Assembly: GCA_947646735.1 (NCBI GenBank)
Contig: CANTFK010000848.1
Span: 248,001 to 312,000 of the forward strand
From: Peronospora farinosa
Lineage: Eukaryota > Oomycota > Peronosporomycetes > Peronosporales > Peronosporaceae
Direction of reading: 5' to 3'
Length of the DNA: 64,000 bases
Shown here: piece by piece, positions 53,722 to 63,506 of the stretch
Layout of the letters: the number at the start of each line of letters is the position of its first letter
Position numbering within the stretch: the stretch's first letter is position 1
Made by a program: the position numbers and the translations under genes
Notes under the pieces: generated by a model
Seen by the model: the letters and a program-made list of their open reading frames with translations, nothing else
The model's database searches: none
Told to the model about the DNA's origin: nothing

Positions 53722-54049
53722 TATACGATGTAGAAGGCAAATGGATTCTGTCATCCATTACACAGGTCCATTCTCGCTCGCTAGCCTTCACTACCACTCA
53801 TGCAACCTTTTCACTGCGCTCGCACCATACGATCCAACAGGCACGCGGTCCTTCCACTCGTCGCGGCTGCTCACTCCACACCATCGTGACTGCTCACGGC
53901 GTCGCACACGCCATCGCGACTGATGCCGTACGTCGTCTGCTTTTCTCTTTTCGCTGCATACTGAAACTCAGTGTGCCTGATACTGACCTTTCGCATCTTC
54001 AATGCGACTCTTGCGATCATGCATTCACACAGAGCTACTTCGTTCAACA
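53722..54049 (-). repeat. Copia-3 5' LTR
   Basis: Minus strand starts TGTTGAACGAAGTAGCTC. The gag ATG follows its inner end after a few bases, leaving little room for a conventional primer binding site. Confidence 0.88.
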
Positions 54050-54317
54050 CAATCGACACAACGTCAAAAGATGATGACGGCATCGTCATTGGTCAGTTTA
54101 GGGATGGAGACCTTGAAAAAGAACGGAACAAGTAGCAGCTTGTTCGCCATGAGAAGCAACATGAAAAAGTGGAAAAAAGTATGACATTAAGTTAGAAGGC
54201 AATAATGCAAAGTTCAAGCAGAGACGAATGATGTGCTTCTAAAAATCCTGACATGGTTTCACGCAACAAAGACCATCATTTGACTGTGCGTTTGAAGGTT
54301 TGCTCGCTTTTGATCAT

Positions 54318-55807
54318 TTACGATTGGTCCGGAGCACCCACAATAAAAAAATCGCTTGAGTCACTATTTTCAGTCTTCACGGCATAATCCTGTGGTTTGT
54401 AGTCGTACGCGAAGCCGCCATGGTACGTAAGATCAATCCCGTTCACCTCGTTATCTTCATCCACACGAAGACCAATCGTGATCTTTATCAGGTACAGGAT
54501 GATAATCGTTACTACGAATGAGTAAGCTGCAGCTACGCACTGAGAAACCAACTGGTGCGTGAATTGGGCACCATTGCCGTAGAAGGCACCAACCACCCTT
54601 GATGTTCGGGTTGACGTCTGACGTAGCAAACAGGCCTGTCATGAGACCGCCCATGACACCAACACAGCCGTGGATAGCGAACGAGTCAAGGGTGTCGTCG
54701 TAGCGCAGGTGGTTCTTCATGTGAATAGCAGTGAACCCCGTTGCGGCACCAACCACGCCGAAGATCACCGATGCCCACGGATACACATAACCACAAGCGG
54801 GGGTGATAGCAACCAGACCAGCCACAGCACCAGTAGCAGCTCCACAAGGATCAAACTTGGTAGACATGACAAATTCCAGACATACCCACGTCAAGAATCC
54901 CGCACTCGCTGCTAAATGAGTATTAATAGCAGCTGTGGCAGCGATTCCGTCAGCAGCACCTTCCGAACCGGCGTTGAAGCCAAACCAGCCGAACCACAAC
55001 AGAGTTAGACCAATCATCACTAACGGCACGTTGTGGGGCTTGACTGGTTCTCCGTGGTTGTATCGCTTTCCGACCATAAGAGCAGCCGCAAGGGCTCCAA
55101 ATCCACTCGAAATGTGGATAACGGTGCCTCCCGCAAAGTCAAGTGATCCCATCTTGCCCTCCCAACCCATCGCGGTAATCGCCCACGAGTCATCGAGCTT
55201 GAGCGACCACATCCAGTGAGCCAATGGATCGTACACCAGTGATGTCCACAGGAAGATGAAAAGCAAAAACGATCCATATTTCATGCGCCCCACAATACCG
55301 CCACTGAGTAGCGCAGGACTGATCATGGCGAATTGCGTCTGGAAGAAGGCAAATAAAGTGTGGGGGATTTCAGTGTCGTATGTGCCGCTGGGGGACTGCC
55401 CCACATTAATGTACCCGCTCCAAACGAAAATACCGTTGGATCCGAAAGCTGTCGAGTATCCGAAGGCCCAGAATTGAATGGATACAAGGGCCATGCTCAC
55501 GAACGACATCATGATGGTGTTGGACGCCATTTCTTCACCGGCAAGACCAGCGTAGAAGAAGGCGACGCCCGGTGTCATGATCATCACTAGAGCACTAGCT
55601 ATTATCATCCACGCCGTGTTACCCGAATCAATTATCTGGTCGTAGTTACTTTGAGCCTTTTCACCTCGGCTCGCGTAGGCAACGCATTCGCCAGTGGTCT
55701 TGTTCCAAGAACTGCGACGTCAGACACGAGGTGTTCTGGGCAGTAATAGGGGTGGCTAGGGCCATAGCTAGAGCTGCGAAAAGAACTACGCGTGCTAGCG
55801 GAGTCAT
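54318..55807 (-). pseudogene. Ammonium transporter (AMT), frameshifted copy
   Basis: Homologous over its whole length to the upstream AMT at 56570-58147. Starts MTPLARVVLFAALAMALATP (secretory leader), then about 25 residues later a one-base frame change near 55708 precedes ECVAYASRGEKAQ. The main frame (55608-54590) carries the whole transporter core including AGGTVIHISSGFGA and FGFNAGSEGAADG, and the second conserved His in FAIHGCVGVMGGLMTGLFA. Near 54593 the sequence has GGTTGGTGCC where the intact copy has GGTGCC; this 4-bp insertion throws the last about 90 residues (FYGNGAQFTHQLVSQCVAAA to the stop) out of frame. Probable pseudogene unless both lesions are sequence errors. Confidence 0.85.
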
Positions 55808-56569
55808 GACTCTGTAGATGTTTCAGCTAGAATCTATGCAAGTCAATTCCGAAGTGAGCTTGTCCTGCTACACACGCAACCCATTGCTACGAACGACAAG
55901 CACTGTACTTGGCAAAAAGAGTGGAGATGATCGCGTTAGCGGATCTGATTGATTACGACACCACAAATCAGCAAAGCGGAGCTGACCAAACAATTTGTTT
56001 CACATAAAGGGACCAGGATGAATGTTTATGGCGTGTTTACGCTTCTACATCAAAGCTCTTGATCTATCTTGGGTTGGGGGGGGGTAATCTTCCAGTGCGA
56101 TATCTTAGTAGGTCGAAAATTCCTCTAAGGTAGACAGCGAAAACGCCAAATTTGAGATGAGAAGCCGACAACTTTAATACTCGTGAGCCATACAAAACCG
56201 TTTGAGTTTGAGAGTTTGTTTCGGTACAACTAAACAATTTCAATCGAGTTGCAGTGCACGGCAATGCACAAAACGAGTACCCTGATGCGATAGAGAGGAT
56301 ATAGACCCTCTTTTTGCAGATGATCCAAGTCGTTTACGGACCAGCTGTTACCAGCACAAAACCGGAGGTTTTTGCTGTCGATTAGGTGGACATTCCATGA
56401 TGGGAACCAATCAATACTTGTTACGTCGAGGTCGTCATCAGCTACTCTAAGAAATAAAATTCTATGACACATCCACAGTAAATATAGGTTTATAAGGTTG
56501 CTCAAAAATAGATTACTTCGCTATAACTTTCGTATACGCTTCGCAGGTACTTTAACGAGAGAACTATAC
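55808..56569. other. Intergenic region between the AMT copies
   Basis: Upstream of the frameshifted AMT and downstream of the intact one. Contains a run of nine G at 56076-56084. No other feature seen. Confidence 0.5.
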
Positions 56570-58147
56570 CTACACATGCATGATCGGCTCTTTACTGCAC
56601 GGGACAGAGGAGTCGGACTGTACCGGAATGATGATTTTGGAAAAACCTCGTTGAGGCGGATGAATCTCATTGTAGTTGGACGAGCTCGAGAGCGAGCTGT
56701 GCGTAGTGAGTTCGTACGCGAGTCCCCCATGGTACGAAACGTCCATGCCATCCACTTCCTTGTCTTCCGAAACTCGCAAACCAATTGTATACTTGAGCAC
56801 CATCAGGATCAGAAACGTCACCACTACTGAGTATCCAGCCGCCACACACTGCGAAATGAGCTGGTGCACAAACTGCACTCCATAACCGTAGAAGGCACCA
56901 CCCTCGATAGCAGGGTTGACGTCTGAAGTAGCAAACAGTCCAGTGAGCAGACCACCCATGAAGCCGCCGCAGCCGTGAATACCGAACGAGTCGAGGGTGT
57001 CATCGTAGCGAAGATAGTTTTTTAAATGCACAGCACCAAAACCCGTAGCAGCACCAATGACACCGAAGATGACAGCGGCCCATGGATACACATAAGCACA
57101 GCCAGGGGTTATTGTCACAAGACCCGACACTGCGCCGCTGATTGCACCACATGGGTCAAATTTGCGGTATAGGACAAATTCTAGCGACGCCCAGGTTACA
57201 AACCCTGCGCAAGATGCCAAGTGAGTGTTAATGGCAGCGGTCGCAGCAATTCCATCAGCTGCGCCTTGCGAACCAGCATTGAAACCAAACCAGCCAAACC
57301 AAAGCAGCGTAGCACCGATCATCACAAGGGGTACGTTGTGTGGTTTCACAGGATCTCCATGGTTGTAGCGCTTGCCGACCAAGATTGAAGCGGCAAGAGC
57401 CCCAAAACCGCTCGAGACGTGAACGACAGTACCTCCAGCAAAATCGAGAGAGCCCATTTTGCCCTCCCAGCCCATGGGGGTAACTTCCCAGTTCTCGTTG
57501 AGTTCACGTGACCACATCCAGTGTGCTAATGGGTCGTAGACAAGTGATGACCAAAGAAGTACGAATAACACAAATGTTCCAAACTTCATGCGGCCAACGA
57601 TGCCACCACTAAGCAGCGCAGGCGTGACAACAGCGATCTGCGTCTGGAAGAATGCAAACAGGATATGCGGAACCCCGCCACCATACACGCCGCTGGCGAC
57701 TCTTCCGACATTGTTGTATCCTGCCCAGGCAAAAAGGCCATCGGAACTGAAGCACACCGAGTACCCGAAGGCCCAAAACTGGATCGACACTATTGCTATA
57801 CTCACAAACGCCATCATCATGGTGTTTGACGCCATTTCCTCACCGGCAAGTCCAGCGTAGAAAAACGCGATGCCAGGGGTCATGAGCATTACCAATGCAC
57901 TAGACATGAGCATCCACGCCGTGTTGCCGGAGTTGATGGGTATATCATGGGCATTGCCAGCTTTTTCACCTCGGGAAGAATAAGTGACGCACTTGTTAGT
58001 AGTGGCGTTGAGGTACTGTGAGATATCGCAGGTGGTGGTGGACCCGAAAGTGTCTTGGGCCGATACGGCGAGTGCGGCGAGTACAACGATTGCGATAACC
58101 GTACACTGAGTCCGAATGAGTAGGGTTTTTTTTCGTAGGATGATCAT
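56570..58147 (-). CDS. AMT: Ammonium transporter, AMT/MEP/Rh family
   Basis: An intact 525-residue frame. N-terminal leader (TVIAIVVLAALAVSAQDTF) and a short Cys-containing exterior segment (C40, C53), then about 11 hydrophobic segments. The twin-histidine pore is visible: His243 in DFAGGTVVHVSSG and His391 in FGIHGCGGFMGGLLTGLFA. FGFNAGS (288-294) and MTPGIAFFYAGL (89-100) are family hallmarks. The C-terminal tail is hydrophilic and Ser-rich with YHGGLAYEL. It imports ammonium across the plasma membrane as a trimer in known relatives. Tandem, same orientation, with a frameshifted paralogue about 760 bp downstream. A 13-bp minisatellite lies 163 bp upstream of the ATG. Confidence 0.95.
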   Translation of the reverse strand: MIILRKKTLLIRTQCTVIAIVVLAALAVSAQDTFGSTTTCDISQYLNATTNKCVTYSSRGEKAGNAHDIPINSGNTAWMLMSSALVMLMTPGIAFFYAGLAGEEMASNTMMMAFVSIAIVSIQFWAFGYSVCFSSDGLFAWAGYNNVGRVASGVYGGGVPHILFAFFQTQIAVVTPALLSGGIVGRMKFGTFVLFVLLWSSLVYDPLAHWMWSRELNENWEVTPMGWEGKMGSLDFAGGTVVHVSSGFGALAASILVGKRYNHGDPVKPHNVPLVMIGATLLWFGWFGFNAGSQGAADGIAATAAINTHLASCAGFVTWASLEFVLYRKFDPCGAISGAVSGLVTITPGCAYVYPWAAVIFGVIGAATGFGAVHLKNYLRYDDTLDSFGIHGCGGFMGGLLTGLFATSDVNPAIEGGAFYGYGVQFVHQLISQCVAAGYSVVVTFLILMVLKYTIGLRVSEDKEVDGMDVSYHGGLAYELTTHSSLSSSSNYNEIHPPQRGFSKIIIPVQSDSSVPCSKEPIMHV

Positions 58148-58309
58148 GACTGTTACGATAAGAGAAAAGGAAGTTTGTGGACCAGGATGCTGGTAAAATT
58201 GGTAAGTAAGAGTTCTGTACGACTCGCATCAATGTCACTCTTAGCCGTTGTTGGTAGCTGCACGTGACTCACAAGTTCTTCGGCCAACGAGTTAAGTATG
58301 GCTAACCCG

Positions 58310-58550
58310 CACCCATGCGCCGCACCCATGCGCCGCACCCATGTGCCGCACCCATGCGCCGCACCCATGTGCCGCACCCATGTGCCGCACCCATGCGCCG
58401 CACCCATGCGCCGCACCCATGTGCCGCACCCATGTGCCGCACCCATGCGCCGCACCCATGCGCCGCACCCATGTGCCGCATCCATGTGCCGCACCCATGT
58501 GCCGCACCCATGTGCCGCACCCATGTGCCGCACTCGTGTGCCGCACCCAT
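58310..58550. repeat. 13-bp minisatellite upstream of AMT
   Basis: About 18.5 units of CACCCATG(C/T)GCCG. Most units differ only at one C/T position. Because 13 is not a multiple of three and the unit has no stop, both strands stay open in all or nearly all frames; the long HPCAAPM and GCGTWVR peptides are artefacts. Confidence 0.93.
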
Positions 58551-58770
58551 CACTCATTTGACCCTTTTGGATTATATGGGGCGTCATTGCACGAAGTAAA
58601 CAAACGGATCTGAGTTTGCAACGGGTACATAGTCTATTTTCGACTAATGAGTAAACAATTTTACACTGTAACTATCATGATCAATGGTAGCGAAAGATTC
58701 TTGAGCTCTGATATTTAAGATATTGACGCTGGCAACTCGTTTTCTGGACATAATGATAACCCTTCTCTAG

Positions 58771-59329
58771 TGTAGACGGACGCTTCGTAAAGAATCTGCC
58801 ACGTACTACGCGGACACACCTTCAAAAAGCGCGAGGAAGCGGTCATACCGTCTTACCTCCGCGTGCGGTGGTGGTTGAGTTGGTTGGTCGCTTAAAGCGC
58901 CGAACCAATCTGTTGGCGGCCGCTTAGAGCGGTCTGCGCAACGAAAAACTAAGTACTACCTCACTTACGTCACGCAGAAGATTATCAAGCTTCTCGTGTG
59001 CAGTGGGCGATAGTTAGTAGATTCAAGACAGACTTATATTCAATTGATTTCAACTAAATATAAGTCTAAATACTGATTGGCTAATTATGCAAAGATTGGA
59101 TACGCGCCTCTTTAGAAGCGTATCCTTACGTGCGAGCTTAAAAATATATTTAAGCTCGCTGGTGACGTCTGTTAAAAGCGTCACCATGACGCCCAGTCCC
59201 AACTGGCGTCAACCTAGTTAAATGTGAACCCTACCATGGATATCACATTCACGAGGGTGGATGTGGCATTGATGTGCCACACCCAAGTGGCAGGCCTAAG
59301 GTACCTCGTACCCATTTAGAACTGCCCGT
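58771..59329 (-). repeat. 3' LTR-II of Gypsy-D, cut by an inversion breakpoint
   Basis: Plus strand starts TGTAGACGGA; LTR-II similarity runs to GAACTGCCCGT at 59329. The missing first 50 bp of the LTR are found at 61732-61781 in opposite orientation. Confidence 0.85.
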
Positions 59330-60770
59330 AAGCTGCTGGGAAGCAAGCTCCACATGTCAACCGCTGATCATCCCCAGACCGATGGCCAAACAGAACGAGC
59401 CAATCGAGTCGTGGTGGATGAATTGCGCACAGCAGCTACTACCAAAGAATGGAGCAAGCAATTGCCACTCGTGTAGTTCGCTATTAATAACAGTGTTCAC
59501 GCCAGTACGGGTGAAACACCGTTTTACATTAACGGACTGCGCCATCCTCGGACGCCAGTCTCGTCCGTGCGCAGACCGATTCTTAGTGGGGGAGGGCCCC
59601 TCAATGCGCTTGGTACAAATGACAAAGAGGGTCAAGGTTACCCTAGTCACACTGCTAATTTATTAGTGGTCGCGACACCTAAAGGTGTCACAGAGGTGGC
59701 ACGGCAATCAATGCCAGAGCTCCTTGACGATGACACTATCGTGTTATCGACAGCGTCGATCCATGACCGACCTCTTGGGGGGGTCATAGGCGAGCTGGAT
59801 GCTTAAAGCGTGAGCGAAGCTCAGCGCTTTGTGGATGAGCGATTAGCCATCACACGTAACGTCCGTGACAAAATGGCAAGCGCATAGGACAAGCAAATAC
59901 AATATGCGGACCAACATGGTCGAAAAAACAATGAACACTTAAGTGGTGGGGACAAAGTGCTATTAAGTACTGCTTCCCCTATCCAAACATGCAATTTCTG
60001 TATTACCTGGTAGTACTACTAAGTTGTTGCCCTAATTCATTGAGCCCTTCACAGTGGTTGAAGCAGTTGGAGACCTGAATTATAAGCTCATTCTACCACC
60101 GTATATGAATACGCACCCCGTAATTTACGTGGGTCCTCGAAAACAATATGTTGATCCAGAAGAGATCACATATCCGCATCAGTATAACAAGACCGCTGGT
60201 GACGTCGACTGTGAGTCGAGCGTCGTTGCCCATCGGCGATGGTGAAAAAAAGACTTGCCATGTACGAGAAAGACGACAGAGGACTCGGTAATCGAGGAGC
60301 ATGCACTTTTTGACGTGGGTCTATCATCACTACTCGCTTCAAATGTCTATACAAAGCTTTAGGTGGTCATACCCCTAATATCCTTCGTCCTCACATCTCG
60401 AAAATCTGAAGGCAGTCGCAAAACTTGACTCGAAAAATCAGCCACCTCTTTCTTCAGCACAGCGATCTCCGCCTGCGACTAAACGACAACAGGATAGGCA
60501 GCCGCGAATAGTTGGGCTTAATCGCCGCTCCTATCGGGCGCCACCTGCGTTGGTGAATGCGGGTGGGAACACACGCTTCCTTGTTAAAAGGTTGTTGGCC
60601 CACCGCCATGTGAAGCAGAAGCTTCAGATCCTTGTCCAGTGGAAAGAATACCCGAAGAGTTTAGACATTTGGAACCAATCGACGTGTTGCGTATTGACGT
60701 GCCTGGAATGGTGGCTGCTTGCGAGCAGAAGCACCAGCTGTGTTTGATTTTCTAGACCCTGATGGCCTAA
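59330..60770 (+). pseudogene. Gypsy-D integrase C-terminal half and chromodomain, in an inverted segment
   Basis: Plus strand begins in mid-integrase: KLLGSKLHMSTADHPQTDGQ, then HASTGETPFYINGLRHPRTP, then VRDKMASA with a stop and QIQYADQHGRKNNEH, then PFTVVEAVGDLNYKLILPPY, and a chromodomain (FLVKRLLAHRHVKQKLQIL, VQWKEYPKSLDIWNQST, about 60575-60690). It lacks the integrase N-terminal half and core start, which sit on the minus strand from 61782. Several stops and frame changes. Confidence 0.82.
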
Positions 60771-61675
60771 CAGGAGCAGCGTAGCGAAAAGAAGTTGGGG
60801 TATTAGTCCGCCCAATATCTCCCTTGCACGCGTCATAGCGAAGCTCATTCTCTGCAACCGTTGTTTCAATGCATCTACATGCGGTGTTACACGGCACAGA
60901 AACTCTGCCTCGTATTCGTCGGTTGTTTCATTCGAACGCAACACGACGGGAATAGGGAAAGCACGACCACGTGTTTTGCCCTTTCGTTTCCATGATGGAA
61001 AGACGCTAAAAAATTATTAGGGTCAATAATGGCGCGCCTTAAAATCTTCGCACTATTGCCACTCGAGCATGACCACTCAGATGGCGGTGGCTTTGCTGGC
61101 AAGCCACCACTCACGTAGCCGCCCTCGCGACGGCGAGCTAGTAGCCCGACTGTGAAGTCGAAGGGGCGTTTTTCTTAACCTCGCCTGAGTCCGACTCTCC
61201 ATTATGGATATCCAGACATCAGACGTAGGGTTGACAGAAGAGGTAGATTTAGAATCTCCGACCTTCTGTTGAGTCGCGGCTGTTTCTTTCGAAGCAGCGC
61301 GCTCAGTTGTGGTCGCTAAGCTCTTTGGCGCAGACGACGAGGCATGACCCTCGCTGTCAGGAAGCATGGAAGCCTTCTGAAGGTTGGGTGCCTCAAATGA
61401 TAGGGACATAAGTCCCATCAAGGCACTGTGCTCATCGTTACTTTGGGATGATGGCAATGGCGTGCTCTCATTGTAGTCAACAATGAGAGACAAGTCATCA
61501 TCTGGACAATATTAAGATGGATTAGAATTCTCTGCTGACAAGTTACATTAGATGTCAGCGCTGTCACAGAGACACTTGGCGACGACTGCAAATTATCGCG
61601 GCGCGTGCGCTTTTTGTTGGTCTGCATGGACGCCTTTGTAGGCGACCCGTCAGCCTTTCCACGTTTCGGTGGCAT
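60359..61675 (-). pseudogene. Antisense ORF of Gypsy-D (aORF-D), decayed
   Basis: Runs opposite to the Gypsy-D pol end. Starts MPPKRGKADGSPTKASMQTN 57 bp inside the LTR. After a frame change it continues DDLSLIVDYNESTPLPSSQS and a Ser-rich middle, a helical part (VTPHVDALKQRLQRMSFAMT, about 60880-60840), and ends SQAEIAVLKKEVADFSSQVL (coiled coil) at 60359. Total span of about 439 codons is close to aORF-B (424). Same location, direction, start next to the LTR and coiled-coil end as in Gypsy-B and -C, although the sequences are only loosely similar. Confidence 0.5.
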
Positions 61676-61720
61676 CGTCTCTTTATTCGATGTTTTACAA
61701 ACTGTAAAAATCGTCTTGAA

Positions 61721-61781
61721 TAGGGGGATGGTGTAACGGGCTCAAAGTTACACGAGTCCGATAAGTATATGATACTTGCTC
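61721..61781 (+). repeat. Gypsy-D polypurine tract and first 50 bp of LTR-II
   Basis: TAGGGGGATGG, then TGTAACGGGCTCAAAG through ATGATACTTGCTC. LTR-II identity stops at 61781 and integrase on the minus strand starts at 61782, so this is an inversion breakpoint. Confidence 0.82.
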
Positions 61782-62440
61782 AAACACATCTCGCCAAAAA
61801 CTCGACGTAAAACGAGGATCCCGGTCCGATACTATGGACTCGGGAATCCCGTGTAGTTGTTACACGTGATCCAGAAACAAGAGAGCAGCCGCATTTCCTG
61901 TGATCTTGGTGCTACATGGTGCTGAATGCACCATCTTGCTCAGTCTGTCTACAAAGACGACGAGCCTCGTCCTGCCTTTATGGTCAGGCGGTAAGCCAAA
62001 TATGAAGTCCAAACTGACCGACTTCCAACAATCTGTTGGAATCGGCAGTGGATTTAATGGCGCACTGCTAGAAAAAACAAGCTTAATGCGATGATACTCT
62101 TCGCAAGAGAGAATATGGTTGACCACCCACCGATATGGGTGGGGCCACCATATTCCTCTGACACTCGTAAGAATGTCTTTCAAGGCCCAGATGTCCACTA
62201 GATGGCGCATCATGGCACTCGTGGAGTATCATCAGCTTGAGATCTGTGTCGTGAGTGTGTGGCGAAGCGAAGGCGTGAATTTGGCGAAGTGTGATCGCAT
62301 ATTTTCGGTTAAGTCCGAAATGGCCAATATTGATGAATCGCGATCTCGCAGAAAAGTTTCGAGATGATGGCAAATGGGATGGAATGGGATTGAAAACAGT
62401 GAATGGTGGAGTTTGCATTTCTATGTGGGTTAGTATGGCC
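61782..62440 (-). pseudogene. Gypsy-D integrase N-terminal half
   Basis: Minus strand: HECHDAPSSGHLGLERHSY (zinc-binding His part, about 62225), WWPHPYRWVVNHILSCEEYH, SVSLDFIFGLPPDHKGRT, VVFVDRLSKMVHSAPCSTKI, then GIPESIVSDRDP and FTSSFWRDVF, ending exactly where KLLGSKLHMST at 59330 should follow. A stop or frame change occurs near 61860. The left part of the element (gag to RNase H) is missing, replaced by Gypsy-F sequence. Confidence 0.85.
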
Positions 62441-62639
62441 TAGAAACTACGCAATTGCGATCTACGGTATCTTTCGATGGCGATCCGCGTGAACGCGATC
62501 GCTAAGAAGGAGGATTGGTACATCCACGTATGTGGAAGACGGTCTGGTGCGGATCACGTCGCTATGGAAGACTGGAATGAGGTGGACATGACATGTCATA
62601 TAGATGGACCATCTCACATGACCCGAGAAACGGTAAAGA

Positions 62640-62815
62640 GGACAAGTCGTGATCCGGCGGACCGCGATCCGATACTAATTATTAGTATCGCGATCCGATA
62701 GTAAAATAAGTACCGCGATCCGATATTGATTATTAGTACCGCGATCCGATACTAATTATATAAAGTACCGCGATCCGATACTAATTATTTAGTACCGCGA
62801 TCCGATACTAAAATG
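62640..62815. repeat. Tandem repeat, about 36-bp unit, in a probable LTR
   Basis: About five imperfect units of ACCGCGATCCGATACTAATT-ATTAGT. Similar but decayed motifs occur at 3600-3660, before Gypsy-A, suggesting the same LTR family. Confidence 0.8.
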
Positions 62816-63506
62816 GTATTAGATCCAAGCGAGGTAGCGATCCAGATCGCGGCGATATTGGAGTGGACCACATTACAAGATGTGATTTTTCCGAAAGGGC
62901 GATACGTGGCAACAGATCCTGAGCTACAGATAGTCAAGATCATAGGTTTTGGTATTTGATTGGTTAACATTAAACAGAGTTCAATTTGCTTCTAAGTACA
63001 CGTATCGACTTCTCTTCCGGGCTGGATTCTTTGGCCTCCCGACGTCTCAAGGAAGTCTACATACTACGCAAGTCATATCCCTGGATTGTTTGGCCAGGGA
63101 TTGCAAGAATTCTCAACAAAACGACTCAAGCTGCGATTGGACGCAGAGGAATAAGAAGTCCAGATACAAGATCGCGAGACGGCTCAAGTGGTCAGAAGGC
63201 AAGCGTATTAAGTATCAAACAATTGGATAAGGCGATCTCAAGGGAGATCAGGGCGACTCAAATAGAGCACCTCAAGAACAACTGCGATCGTGTGAGGAAT
63301 TCCACTCGATCGCCCCCCCCACCTATCCCTAACACAATCAAGTTCAACATCGACTCAAGTCTACCGAGAAGAGAGCAACCCGCCCTACCGACGGGTACAC
63401 AAGGTGAGGAAGGAAATACACACGGAATCGGGGTACCCCCTCCGTAAGTCGGTCGTCCGGGCGCCAGTGGAGACATCAGAAAATTTGTGGACCCCGCTCC
63501 ACCACA
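62816..63506 (+). other. Probable LTR end and leader of Gypsy-F
   Basis: Non-coding, between the satellite and the gag ATG. Repeated GATCGCG and CGATCC motifs. The LTR end and primer binding site could not be fixed without the partner LTR; TCCGGGCGCCAGTGGAGAC (63457 onward) is a candidate region. Confidence 0.35.

Larger units (their letters stand above)
48362..54049 (-). mobile_element. Copia-3: full-length Ty1/copia, TSD CAATC
   Basis: A 5.7-kb minus-strand element. LTRs of about 329 bp at 48362-48690 and 53722-54049 are nearly identical. Perfect CAATC at 48357-48361 and 54050-54054. Order on the minus strand: gag, CCHC knuckle, protease, integrase, RT, RNase H. The 3' LTR follows a purine-rich tract ending GAGGAGGAG. 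A solo LTR-I sits in gag. Frames are interrupted in several places, so it is not autonomous. It lies 265 bp past the stop of the ammonium transporter pseudogene. Confidence 0.92.

Noticed and set aside
58292..58613. Several 80-95-codon ORFs on both strands
   Set aside because: All are produced by a 13-bp repeat lacking stop codons; no start context or conservation is implied.
61721..61752. 5' LTR and start of a new plus-strand element at 61732
   Set aside because: The purine tract precedes the LTR start, and only 50 bp of LTR follow before integrase on the other strand; better explained by the Gypsy-D inversion.
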